This document shows, piece after piece, positions 28,474-36,916 of a stretch of 64,000 bases of DNA. The stretch's first letter is position 1. The number at the start of each line of letters is the position of its first letter. The DNA comes from Pontibacter ummariensis (GTDB lineage Bacteria > Bacteroidota > Bacteroidia > Cytophagales > Hymenobacteraceae). Below the pieces are notes generated by a model that was not told the origin of the DNA, ran no database searches, and worked only from the letters and a program-made list of their open reading frames with translations. The stretch is from the NCBI RefSeq assembly GCF_900188175.1, contig NZ_FZOQ01000014.1:62001-126000 (forward strand). Reading direction: 5' to 3'. The position numbers and the translations under genes are program-made.

Positions 28474-29820
28474 ATGGGACTTAAAATATTAACTGAGCAT
28501 ATCAACGTACCAGGCATCGAGACCCTGGAGGTGTACCGTAAGCATGGCGGCTACAGGTCTGTAGAGAAAGCCCTGAAGACGATGTCTCCGGAAGAGGTGG
28601 TGGAAGAAGTAAAAACATCGGGCCTGCGGGGCCGTGGTGGTGCCGGCTTCCCTACTGGTATGAAGTGGAGCTTTTTGGCCAAGCCAGAGGGTGTTCCACG
28701 CTATTTAGTTTGTAATGCCGACGAATCAGAACCGGGTACTTTCAAGGACCGCTGGTTCATGCAGTACAATCCGCACGCCCTGATAGAAGGAATGATCACC
28801 TCCAGCTACGCCTTGGGAGCGAATACCTCCTATATCTACATCCGTGGCGAGTTGATGTTTGTCCTGCGCATTCTCGAGAAAGCTATCGCAGAAGCATATG
28901 CTGCCGGTTTGCTGGGCAAGAACATTTTAGGCTCCGGTTACGACCTGGACCTGCACGTGGCGCCAGGTGGTGGTGCTTATATCTGCGGCGAAGAGACAGC
29001 CCTGCTGGAATCGTTGGAAGGGAAGCGCGGAAACCCGCGTAACAAGCCTCCGTTCCCGGCGGTGAAAGGCCTTTTTGCCTCTCCTACTGTGGTAAACAAC
29101 GTGGAGACCATCTCCTCGGTGCCTTGGATCGTGAACAACGGTGGTGCCGAGTATGCCAAGATTGGTGTAGGACGCAGCACAGGTACGAAGCTGATCTCTG
29201 CCAGCGGTAACATCAACAATCCGGGCGTTTATGAGATAGAGCTGGGGGTACCGGTAGAAGAGTTTATTTACTCGGACCAGTACCTGGGTGGTATCTGGAA
29301 AGGAAGAGAATTGAAGGCGGTGGTACCAGGAGGTTCTTCTGTGCCAATTCTGCCTAAGAACCTGATCCTGAAAACAGCCGCCGGCGAAGACCGCCTGATG
29401 ACATACGAGTCATTATCTGACGGTGGCTTTGCGACTGGCTCTATGCTGGGTTCTGGTGCTTTTATTGTGTTCGACGAAGAGCAGTGTATCGTGCGTAACA
29501 CGTGGAACTACGCCCGCTTTTACCACCACGAGTCCTGCGGCCAGTGTAGCCCTTGCCGTGAAGGTACAGGCTGGATGGAGAAAGTATTGCACCGCATCGA
29601 GTACGGCCACGGCCATCAGCAGGATATTGACTTGCTGGTAAGCGTAGCAAAGCAGATCGAAGGAAACACCATTTGCCCACTCGGCGATGCGGCAGCATGG
29701 CCAGTGGCAGCTGCTATCCGTCACTTCCGAGAGGAGTTTGAGTGGCACATCAAGCACCCGAAAGAGGCGACAGCCCCGGGTGCCGTGTATAGAGGAAAGC
29801 TAGACGCGGTTACAGCTTAA
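28474..29820 (+). CDS. nuoF: NADH-quinone oxidoreductase subunit F
   Basis: 448 residues. The NADH/FMN region shows SGLRGRGGAGFPTGMKW near residue 50 and CNADESEPGTFKDR near 80, with GGGAYICGEETALLESLEG near 168. The [4Fe-4S] N3 ligands are Cys355, Cys358 and Cys361 in SCGQCSPCREG and Cys401 in NTICPLGD. NuoF oxidises NADH and passes electrons through FMN. Its presence together with NuoE shows this is a true NADH-linked complex I, unlike the reduced 11-subunit form of some Bacteroidota. Confidence 0.97.
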   Translation: MGLKILTEHINVPGIETLEVYRKHGGYRSVEKALKTMSPEEVVEEVKTSGLRGRGGAGFPTGMKWSFLAKPEGVPRYLVCNADESEPGTFKDRWFMQYNPHALIEGMITSSYALGANTSYIYIRGELMFVLRILEKAIAEAYAAGLLGKNILGSGYDLDLHVAPGGGAYICGEETALLESLEGKRGNPRNKPPFPAVKGLFASPTVVNNVETISSVPWIVNNGGAEYAKIGVGRSTGTKLISASGNINNPGVYEIELGVPVEEFIYSDQYLGGIWKGRELKAVVPGGSSVPILPKNLILKTAAGEDRLMTYESLSDGGFATGSMLGSGAFIVFDEEQCIVRNTWNYARFYHHESCGQCSPCREGTGWMEKVLHRIEYGHGHQQDIDLLVSVAKQIEGNTICPLGDAAAWPVAAAIRHFREEFEWHIKHPKEATAPGAVYRGKLDAVTA

Positions 29821-29851
29821 GAAACAAGCCGCTCTGTAGCGGACAAGTAAA

Positions 29852-29870
29852 GCACAAGCCCTGCTTGTGC
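29852..29870 (+). repeat. Hairpin in the nuoF-nuoG gap
   Basis: A perfect 8-bp stem GCACAAGC/GCTTGTGC with loop CCT; a smaller CCGCT/AGCGG stem lies just before it. No T tract. Confidence 0.65.
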
Positions 29871-29892
29871 ACCAAAAACAGGAAAAATTAAA

Positions 29893-30873
29893 ATGGTAAA
29901 GGTAACATTCGACGGCATAGAGGTAGAGGTAGAAGAAGGAACTACCATTCTGCAGGCCGCTAGAAAAATTGGGGGCAAAGTAGTGCCCCCTGCCATGTGT
30001 TATTACGGCCCTTTAAAAGGCAGCGGCGGTAAGTGCCGTGTGTGCCTGGTAAAAGTAGCACAAGGCTCAGCCAAAGACCCACGCCCTATGCCGAAGCTGG
30101 TTGCTTCATGCATCACCCAGGTACAGGACGGCATGGTGGTGGAAAACACGACAAACGAAGATGTACTAAACGCGCGCAAAGGTATTGTAGAGATGCTCCT
30201 GATTAACCACCCGCTGGATTGCCCGGTTTGTGACCAGGCTGGCGAGTGTAACCTGCAGGACCTTTCTTACGAGCATGGCGTGAGTGCACAGCGTTTTGAG
30301 GAAGAGCGTCGCACGTTCAACAAAGTAGACCTGGGTCCTTACATCCAGCTGCACATGACGCGTTGCATCCTATGCTACCGTTGTGTGTATACGGCTGACC
30401 AGATTACGGAGAAACGTGTGCATGGCGTATTGGGACGTGGTGATGCCGCGGAGATCGGAACCTATATCGAGAACGTGATCGACAACGATTTCTCAGGAAA
30501 CGTAATCGACGTGTGCCCGGTGGGCGCGCTGACTGACAAGACCTGGCGCTTTAAGAACCGTGTTTGGTTTACAAAGCCGATGGATGCGCACCGTGATTGC
30601 CCTACCTGTTCAGGTAAAGTGACCTTATGGACTAGAGGAGAGGAAGTACTGCGCGTAACAGCACGCAAAGACCAGTACAACGAAGTGGAAGAGTTCATCT
30701 GTAACACGTGCCGTTTCGATAAGAAGGAAGTAAGCGACTGGACCATCGAAGGCCCACGCCACATCGAGAGAGGTTCTGTCATCTCGGCAAACCACTACGA
30801 ACTGCCTGTCGTAAACGTGCCGATTGTTCCAAACCTGCCAACATCCACTAAGAAAAACCTGCCACAGGAATAA
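29893..30873 (+). CDS. nuoG: Short NuoG: NADH-quinone oxidoreductase 2Fe-2S/4Fe-4S subunit without molybdopterin-like domain
   Basis: 326 residues against about 700-900 for full NuoG. Cluster ligands seen: [2Fe-2S] Cys36, Cys48, Cys51, Cys73; N5 His106, Cys110, Cys113, Cys119; N4 Cys158, Cys161, Cys164, Cys208. The N7 region has Cys236, Cys239, Cys270 and Cys273 as CxxC-x30-CxxC, whereas E. coli N7 uses CxxCxxxC-x27-C; the third ligand position is Val243 here. The protein stops soon after and nuoH begins 3 bp later, so the loss of the large C-terminal domain looks established in the lineage and is not a local frameshift. It carries electrons from NuoF toward NuoI. Confidence 0.92.
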   Translation: MVKVTFDGIEVEVEEGTTILQAARKIGGKVVPPAMCYYGPLKGSGGKCRVCLVKVAQGSAKDPRPMPKLVASCITQVQDGMVVENTTNEDVLNARKGIVEMLLINHPLDCPVCDQAGECNLQDLSYEHGVSAQRFEEERRTFNKVDLGPYIQLHMTRCILCYRCVYTADQITEKRVHGVLGRGDAAEIGTYIENVIDNDFSGNVIDVCPVGALTDKTWRFKNRVWFTKPMDAHRDCPTCSGKVTLWTRGEEVLRVTARKDQYNEVEEFICNTCRFDKKEVSDWTIEGPRHIERGSVISANHYELPVVNVPIVPNLPTSTKKNLPQE

Positions 30874-30876
30874 CCT

Positions 30877-31944
30877 ATGGAGTCAATAGACCTATTATAC
30901 AAAGCGATCTACATCCTGGTGATCTTCGGCATCACCCTGCTGATAGCCACTTACTCTACTTATTTCGAGCGTAAAATAGCGGCTTTTATTCAGGACCGGG
31001 TAGGCCCTAACCGTGCAGGCCCTGCTGGTTTACTGCAGCCGTTAGCCGATGCTGGTAAACTCTTCTTTAAGGAAGACTTTATACCAGCCCGTGCCAGCAA
31101 AGCGCTGTTTATCATCGGACCCGGCATCGCCATGCTGGTAGCCACCATGTCTAGTGCGGTTATTCCTTTTGGAGATAACCTGATCATAGACGGCCACCAG
31201 ATCTGGTTACAGGCAATCGAAGTAAATATTGGCGTACTGTATGTGTTCGGGGTGGTGTCATTGGGTGTGTATGGCTTAATGATTGGTGGATGGGCTTCTA
31301 ATAACAAGTTCTCCCTACTAGGCGCTATACGGGCAGCCTCCCAAAACATCAGCTACGAACTGGCCATGGGCCTTTCGCTGATCGCGGTGCTGATGATGAC
31401 TGGCTCCCTTTCTTTAAGAGAGATAGCAGAACAGCAGGCAGGCTTTAACTGGAATATCTGGTATCAGCCGCTAGGCTTTATCATCTTCCTGGTGTGTGCT
31501 TTTGCTGAGACGAACCGTACGCCGTTTGACTTACCCGAAAGTGAGGCCGAACTGATTGGCGGTTACCACACGGAATATGGCTCCATGAAATTGGGTATGT
31601 ACCTGTTTGCAGAGTATATCAATATTTTTGTGGCATCCGCTGTGATGGCAACCCTGTACTTCGGTGCTTACAACTTCCCATTCATGTTTGAATTAGAAGC
31701 CTGGTTAGTGGGTGTAACAGAAAGTGCCGTAACGGCTAACAACATTGTCACCTTAGTTGGAGTGGCTGCCATGTTTGCCAAAATATTCCTGTTCATCTTC
31801 TTCTTTATGTGGGTTCGCTGGACGCTTCCGCGCTTCCGCTACGACCAATTGATGAAGCTGGGCTGGCAGATTCTGATCCCGCTGGCGATCCTGAACATTA
31901 TCCTGACAGGGGGCGGAATTCTGCTGAAAGACTATTTATTTTAA
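30877..31944 (+). CDS. nuoH: NADH-quinone oxidoreductase subunit H
   Basis: 355 residues with about eight membrane segments. The family signatures are ERKIAAFIQDRVGPNRAGP near residue 28 and AETNRTPFDLPESEAELIGGYHTEY near 208, a charged loop that lines the quinone tunnel. NuoH joins the peripheral arm to the proton-pumping arm. It is only 3 bp after nuoG, implying translational coupling. An 83-bp gap precedes nuoI. Confidence 0.97.
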   Translation: MESIDLLYKAIYILVIFGITLLIATYSTYFERKIAAFIQDRVGPNRAGPAGLLQPLADAGKLFFKEDFIPARASKALFIIGPGIAMLVATMSSAVIPFGDNLIIDGHQIWLQAIEVNIGVLYVFGVVSLGVYGLMIGGWASNNKFSLLGAIRAASQNISYELAMGLSLIAVLMMTGSLSLREIAEQQAGFNWNIWYQPLGFIIFLVCAFAETNRTPFDLPESEAELIGGYHTEYGSMKLGMYLFAEYINIFVASAVMATLYFGAYNFPFMFELEAWLVGVTESAVTANNIVTLVGVAAMFAKIFLFIFFFMWVRWTLPRFRYDQLMKLGWQILIPLAILNIILTGGGILLKDYLF

Positions 31945-32027
31945 ACTATAGTACCGAAATTTGAATTGTTGGTAGTCGGAAACCTGTTAGAAGGGGAAAG
32001 CAATACAACACTCAAAAGCGACAAGAG

Positions 32028-32537
32028 ATGGAACCACTATCAAATAGACGCAAGAAACTGGAGAAGAAGGAGATGACGTTCGCCGAAAAGGCGTACCTGC
32101 CGGCTATTGCCCAGGGTCTTGGCATCACCCTCAAGCACTTCTTTAAAAAGAAAGCAACCATACAGTACCCGGAGCAAACGCGCGAGCGTAGCGAGCACTG
32201 GCGTGGTCTGCACGTGCTAAAGCGCGACGAGGAAGGACGCGAGCGCTGCACCGCCTGTGGTTTATGTGCTGTGGCATGTCCTGCCGAAGCCATAACCATG
32301 ACTGCCGGAGAGCGCAAAGCAGGCGAAGAAAACCTGTACCGCGAAGAGAAATACGCAGTTACGTACGAGGTGAACATGCTGCGCTGTATCTTCTGCGGAC
32401 TATGCGAAGAAGCCTGCCCGAAAGCTGCTATTTTCTTACAAGACGATAAAATTGCGCCGGCACGTTACGAGCGCGAGGAGTTCATTTATGGCAAAGACCG
32501 CCTGGTGGAGCCCTTAAAAATTACTGAAACGAAATAA
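32028..32537 (+). CDS. nuoI: NADH-quinone oxidoreductase subunit I
   Basis: 169 residues. Two ferredoxin-type [4Fe-4S] motifs are intact: Cys74, Cys77, Cys80, Cys84 (CTACGLCAVACP) and Cys120, Cys123, Cys126, Cys130 (CIFCGLCEEACP), giving clusters N6a and N6b. It relays electrons to NuoB. nuoJ begins 4 bp after its stop. Confidence 0.97.
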   Translation: MEPLSNRRKKLEKKEMTFAEKAYLPAIAQGLGITLKHFFKKKATIQYPEQTRERSEHWRGLHVLKRDEEGRERCTACGLCAVACPAEAITMTAGERKAGEENLYREEKYAVTYEVNMLRCIFCGLCEEACPKAAIFLQDDKIAPARYEREEFIYGKDRLVEPLKITETK

Positions 32538-32541
32538 CCCG

Positions 32542-33060
32542 ATGACAGAGAATCTGTTCTATTTCCTTGCTTCGCTGACGCTACTTTGCGCCCTGATGGT
32601 GGTGATCTCTAAAAACCCGGTACATAGCGTCCTATTCCTGATCATTACCTTCTTTACGATCTCAGGCCATTACATTCTGCTGAACGCGCAGTTCTTGGCA
32701 GCCGTAAACATCATCGTTTACGCAGGGGCTATTATGGTACTCTTCCTGTTCGTGATCATGTTCCTGAATATGAATAAAAAGTCAGAGAACCTGGTAAAGA
32801 CGTCCACCTTAACAAAGGTAGCCGGCACAATAGCGGGTGGTTTGCTTTTTGTAGTGATGATTGCCGCTTTAAAAGACGTAGAAGTGGCAGGTTATAACGC
32901 GGAGACTTATAACTCGCAGATAGGTATGGTAGAGAACCTGGGGGCAGTACTTTTTACGCAGTACCTGTTACCGTTCGAGCTAGCCTCTATCCTGTTCCTG
33001 GTAGCGATGGTGGGTGCTGTAATGCTGGGCAAGAAAGAGGTAGGAGAACAACACTTCTAA
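32542..33060 (+). CDS. nuoJ: NADH-quinone oxidoreductase subunit J
   Basis: 172 residues and five predicted membrane segments. The typical block NPVHSVLFLIITFFTISGHYILL near residues 26-48 and NIIVYAGAIMVLFLFVIMFLN near 61-81 are present. NuoJ contributes to the transmembrane arm. It is coupled to nuoI, and the first nuo segment ends here with a hairpin terminator. Confidence 0.95.
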   Translation: MTENLFYFLASLTLLCALMVVISKNPVHSVLFLIITFFTISGHYILLNAQFLAAVNIIVYAGAIMVLFLFVIMFLNMNKKSENLVKTSTLTKVAGTIAGGLLFVVMIAALKDVEVAGYNAETYNSQIGMVENLGAVLFTQYLLPFELASILFLVAMVGAVMLGKKEVGEQHF

Positions 33061-33094
33061 GAAATAATGCAAGCAGGAGAAACCTGCATCAAGG

Positions 33095-33130
33095 AAAAGG
33101 GGCTGCTTATTAAAGCGGCCCCTTTTCTTT
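33095..33130. terminator. Bidirectional terminator after nuoJ
   Basis: A 12-bp stem (AAAAGGGGCTGC/GCGGCCCCTTTT, one G-T pair) with an 8-nt loop and CTTTT tail. It closes the nuoA-J segment and also the minus-strand lipoprotein gene whose stop abuts it. Confidence 0.85.
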
Positions 33131-34188
33131 TATACCTCATCCGGTTCTACTTCCTCTAACCGTAACAGGACTTCTAGCAATTCTGAACCGCCCAAATCAT
33201 CATCACTGACTACAATTACTTTATAGGCCTTATCATCCAGCTTTTCCACCACCAGCGACTCCGCCTTTCCCTTATATACAGTTCCGTCCTGGTTTCGGAT
33301 CAGGGAGGCAGCTATCGGTAAGGGTTTGGCAGGGCTTGTAGCATAAGGAAGGCTTCTCAGGTCTATTACCCCCAGGTAGCTTCCAACCACTTCTCCATCT
33401 TCTATCGCATTGGCAGTGTCTTCAGCAGAGGCTGTAAAAAAGAGCTTCTCCTCTGACACATAGGCTCCCGAAAAACCAGCCTGCACCTGGCCCGAAAGTG
33501 GCAACTCAAAGTAGTAGAGCGCCGCGATGGGTAACTCAGCATCATTTATCAGATATCCGACAAAGTCATCTGTCTCGAACCGAAACAGGGCGTTCGTGTC
33601 TGCCCCAACTCCGCGCTGCATTAAGTAAGTATAGGTTTCACCAATCGCCAGCCCTTCCAGGTTTAGCACGCCTTCCTCCTCTATTTGCAATATCTTCCGC
33701 AGAAAAAGGTAAAAGCGACTTAGGTCTACTTCCTTCACTGCCATTTCTTCGGAGAGGTTAACCAGGAAGGCTCTGTTGCGGGCAGGGCTTGAGCCGGAGC
33801 CTAGGAGTAACAAGTACTCATCCCGACCGTACCGGAACCGGGCCATGCTTTCTAAGTCTGGTTTGGCAGCTTTGGGAATACGCCCGTTTATGAAGCCACT
33901 CGTATCGAAAAGCGGGAGCTCGTTGATAACGTTAAACTCCTCGTCCAACTGGTACAGATAAGGAGAGTCATCCCCGACCACAAAGTACCCCTCCATGTTC
34001 CCGTTCGCCTCTATACCAGAGGCAGAGGGCAACCCTTCATAAAGCTTCGATTCCTGCACTACGGCCTCCAGTTCGTACTTCGGAAGTTCCTCCTTCGGGA
34101 CAAGAGAGCGGCTAATGGTCTCCTCCGGTTTACAGGCAGAAAGCGCAAGTGCAGCGGCAAAAAGCATAATAAGGCAGTTATAGTTCAT
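33130..34188 (-). CDS. Uncharacterised beta-propeller-like lipoprotein (possibly DUF6929-type)
   Basis: 352 residues from MNYNCLIMLFAAALALSAC; the lipobox LSAC at the end of a clean signal peptide shows a lipoprotein. The mature protein is beta-rich with repeated segments such as LPSASGIEANGNMEGYFVVGDDSPYLY (about 45-70), NLEGLAIGETYTYLMQRG and a closing LLEVLLRLEEVE, a form seen in phytase-like or esterase-like propellers and in DUF6929 proteins; the assignment is tentative. No catalytic motif was recognised. It is transcribed against the nuo genes and splits nuoJ from nuoK, so it is probably not part of complex I. A palindrome ACGTGTACACGT lies 13 bp upstream of the start. Confidence 0.75.
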   Translation of the reverse strand: MNYNCLIMLFAAALALSACKPEETISRSLVPKEELPKYELEAVVQESKLYEGLPSASGIEANGNMEGYFVVGDDSPYLYQLDEEFNVINELPLFDTSGFINGRIPKAAKPDLESMARFRYGRDEYLLLLGSGSSPARNRAFLVNLSEEMAVKEVDLSRFYLFLRKILQIEEEGVLNLEGLAIGETYTYLMQRGVGADTNALFRFETDDFVGYLINDAELPIAALYYFELPLSGQVQAGFSGAYVSEEKLFFTASAEDTANAIEDGEVVGSYLGVIDLRSLPYATSPAKPLPIAASLIRNQDGTVYKGKAESLVVEKLDDKAYKVIVVSDDDLGGSELLEVLLRLEEVEPDEV

Positions 34189-34572
34189 CATCAGTTTTAA
34201 ACGTGTACACGTGGAAACAGAGGGCATTTCTAAAAACGGAAACACGGCCTCTTAACGGAAGCCAGGCTAACAGGGCCGGATTGCCTTTCAGCTCAGTGTC
34301 ATTGGGCTAGTGCCGTACGCCCTGTACATAAGCTACGGGAACAAAACAGGAAGGTGGCAAAAGGGCATGCTGTAGCCCTCTAAACAGTACAAAGTTCAGG
34401 AATGTAGCAAGGCTTCTGATCCGGAGAAAAAGGCTTGCTAGAAGCGGAAACCAGGCACAGAGGCGGTAGAAGAAGATTGGAAATATGTTATGGATTTTAC
34501 GAAAATGGGGATAACTTTGCCCCTTAACTTTTGGACAGTAAATTAACCGTAATACGTTCAGTTCCATAGACG
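34189..34572. other. Divergent intergenic region between the lipoprotein gene and nuoK
   Basis: 384 bp. It holds the palindrome ACGTGTACACGT at 34201-34212 next to the lipoprotein start, and a good promoter candidate for nuoKLMN at 34488-34519. No gene could be supported. Confidence 0.55.
34488..34519 (+). promoter_or_regulatory. Candidate promoter of nuoKLMN
   Basis: TAACTTTG at 34512-34519 matches TAnnTTTG fully, with TTATG 19 bp upstream as a one-mismatch -33. The nuoK ATG is 53 bp downstream. This supports separate transcription of the second nuo segment. Confidence 0.6.
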
Positions 34573-34902
34573 ATGAACCACATACCCGAGGTTATCAGAA
34601 CCATTCCCTTAGATTATTACCTGTACTTTAGTGTTGCTCTTTTTGTTATCGGAGTTATTGGGGTGCTTACCCGACGCAACGCTATCGTTATTTTTATGTG
34701 CGTGGAGCTGATGCTAAACGCTGTGAACGTGCTGCTTACCGCCCTGTCGGCCTACCGTGCCGATGCGAACGGGCAGGTGTTCGTTTTCTTTATTATGGCT
34801 GTAGCGGCGGCAGAAGTGTGCGTCGGCCTGGCCATCATCGTGATGACCTACCGTAACATTCGCTCAACGGATGTGCAGATCCTGAACTACCTGAAGTGGT
34901 AA
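34573..34902 (+). CDS. nuoK: NADH-quinone oxidoreductase subunit K
   Basis: 109 residues with three membrane segments. The conserved Glu-bearing helices are visible in FMCVELMLNAVNVLL (near residue 40) and AVAAAEVCVGLAIIV (near 76), the charged residues of the proton channel. First gene of the second nuo segment; nuoL follows after 40 bp. Confidence 0.96.
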   Translation: MNHIPEVIRTIPLDYYLYFSVALFVIGVIGVLTRRNAIVIFMCVELMLNAVNVLLTALSAYRADANGQVFVFFIMAVAAAEVCVGLAIIVMTYRNIRSTDVQILNYLKW

Positions 34903-34942
34903 CTTCTCATTAAACCCTGAATAGCATAACAACCTTATACAG

Positions 34943-36904
34943 ATGCGAGAAATTGTAATGCCGGTTATAGACCAAGAGATGGCACTGCTCTGTTTGCTCG
35001 TTCCAATACTGCCGCTTTTAGGCTTTATACTGAACGGATTGGGCAATCGAAAGTTGGCGAAAGGCCTGGTGAGCTTCATAGGATGCGGTACCGTACTGGC
35101 CTCCTTCCTTATTTCCATCTACCTCTTTTTTGACTTCCTGACGAATGACAGCCGCTCCTACATCGTTAACTACTACGACTGGATTTCTGTTGGCACCCTG
35201 CGTATTGGCTTCTCTTTCCTGATTGATCAGCTGACGCTGTTCATGATGCTGATGGTAACCGGTATTGGTTTCTTCATTCACCTGTACTCGGCCGGCTACA
35301 TGAGCCACGACGAGAACTTCGGAAAGTTCTTCGCCTTCATCAACCTGTTCATGTTCTCGATGCTGGTGCTGGTGATGGGCTCGAACTACGTGATGATGTT
35401 TGTGGGCTGGGAAGGTGTAGGACTTTGCTCTTACCTGCTAATCGGCTTCTGGAACAAGAATACCAACTACAACAACGCTGCGAAGAAGGCCTTCGTGATG
35501 AACCGTATCGGTGACTTGGGCTTCCTGCTGGGCATCTTCCTGATCTTTATGACCTTTGGTAGCGTGAGCTATCCGCAGGTGTTTGCCGAGGCTGTGCGCT
35601 ATGCCGGCGGCTTAGACTCGGGCGTAATGATCGCGATTACCCTCCTGCTGTTTGTAGGTGCTATGGGTAAAAGTGCACAGCTTCCGTTGTTTACCTGGCT
35701 ACCAGACGCGATGGCGGGTCCTACTCCTGTATCTGCTCTGATACATGCCGCCACCATGGTGACGGCTGGTATTTACATGGTGGTGCGCTCAAACGTGCTG
35801 TATGTGATGGCTCCTACTACGCTAGAAATTATCGCCATCGTAGGGGTGGCTACAGCCCTACTGGCTGCGACCATCGGTTTGGCGCAAAACGATATCAAGA
35901 AGGTCCTGGCCTACTCCACCGTGTCGCAGCTGGGCTATATGTTCCTGGCGCTGGGTGTGATGGCCTTCTCCTCTTCCCTGTTCCACGTACTGATGCACGC
36001 TTTCTTCAAGGCGCTTCTGTTCCTGGGTGCCGGTAGCGTGATTCACGCCATGAGCAATGAGCAGGATATACGCTACATGGGTGGCCTGCGCAAGTACCTG
36101 CCCATTACCTTTGTTACTTTTCTGATCGGTACACTGGCTATTGCCGGTATTCCGCCGTTTGCCGGTTTCTTCTCAAAAGACGAGTTGCTGGCGCACGTGT
36201 ATGAGCATAACAAGGTGATGTGGGCTTTTGGCCTTCTGGCTGCTTTCATGACCTCCTTCTACATGTTCCGCCTGCTGTTCCTGACTTTCTTCGGGACCTT
36301 CCGTGGTACAGTAGATCAGAAGAATCACCTACATGAGTCTCCCGCTTCTATGACTATTCCGCTTATCGTACTGGCAGCTCTGTCTACTGTAGGTGGTTTT
36401 ATCGGGCTACCTGCGGTATTTAGCTCAGAGCACGTACTAGGCGATTACCTGGCTCCGCTCTACGATTATGCCCGCCTTGTAAATGCTGGCGCTCTTGAGC
36501 CCCTACACTTAGACCATGCAACAGAATACATGCTCATGGCTGTTTCTGTTGGTGTAGCTGTGTTGGCTATCATTATTGCCTATGTGATGTATGTGAGCAA
36601 GAAAGTAGTGCCTGCCCCAGAGGAAGAGCGCCTGTCTCCTATCCACAACCTGATCTATCACAAGTACTATATTGACGAGCTGTATAACACGATCATTGTT
36701 CGTCCGCTCATGTGGTTCTCCAGCGCCTTCCATCGCTTTGTGGATGTGCTCGTGGTGGATGGCATTGTGAATGGCTTCGGTAAGCTAGTCATGCAAAGCG
36801 GACGCTCGCTGCGCTATGCCCAGAGCGGTGCCATTGGCTTCTATGTGCTGGTGATGGTGTTTAGCATCGTCCTGATTCTATTTTTAAACTTCTTTATCGG
36901 ATAA
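34943..36904 (+). CDS. nuoL: NADH-quinone oxidoreductase subunit L
   Basis: 653 residues, an antiporter-like proton-pumping subunit with about 16 membrane segments and the long lateral helix near its C-terminus. Signatures include VGWEGVGLCSYLLIGFW near residue 153 with the channel Glu, a KSAQLPLFTWLPDAMAGPTPVSALIHAATMV block (about 236-266) with channel Lys and His residues, and AYSTVSQLGYM. The start is either MREIVMPV (34943) or MPVIDQEM (34958). nuoM follows after 12 bp. Confidence 0.97.
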   Translation: MREIVMPVIDQEMALLCLLVPILPLLGFILNGLGNRKLAKGLVSFIGCGTVLASFLISIYLFFDFLTNDSRSYIVNYYDWISVGTLRIGFSFLIDQLTLFMMLMVTGIGFFIHLYSAGYMSHDENFGKFFAFINLFMFSMLVLVMGSNYVMMFVGWEGVGLCSYLLIGFWNKNTNYNNAAKKAFVMNRIGDLGFLLGIFLIFMTFGSVSYPQVFAEAVRYAGGLDSGVMIAITLLLFVGAMGKSAQLPLFTWLPDAMAGPTPVSALIHAATMVTAGIYMVVRSNVLYVMAPTTLEIIAIVGVATALLAATIGLAQNDIKKVLAYSTVSQLGYMFLALGVMAFSSSLFHVLMHAFFKALLFLGAGSVIHAMSNEQDIRYMGGLRKYLPITFVTFLIGTLAIAGIPPFAGFFSKDELLAHVYEHNKVMWAFGLLAAFMTSFYMFRLLFLTFFGTFRGTVDQKNHLHESPASMTIPLIVLAALSTVGGFIGLPAVFSSEHVLGDYLAPLYDYARLVNAGALEPLHLDHATEYMLMAVSVGVAVLAIIIAYVMYVSKKVVPAPEEERLSPIHNLIYHKYYIDELYNTIIVRPLMWFSSAFHRFVDVLVVDGIVNGFGKLVMQSGRSLRYAQSGAIGFYVLVMVFSIVLILFLNFFIG

Positions 36905-36916
36905 GGTTCTCAGAAG

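Noticed and set aside
29893-30876. NuoG truncation by frameshift
   Set aside because: nuoH begins 3 bp after the stop and no remnant of the molybdopterin-like domain is found, so it is not a local break.
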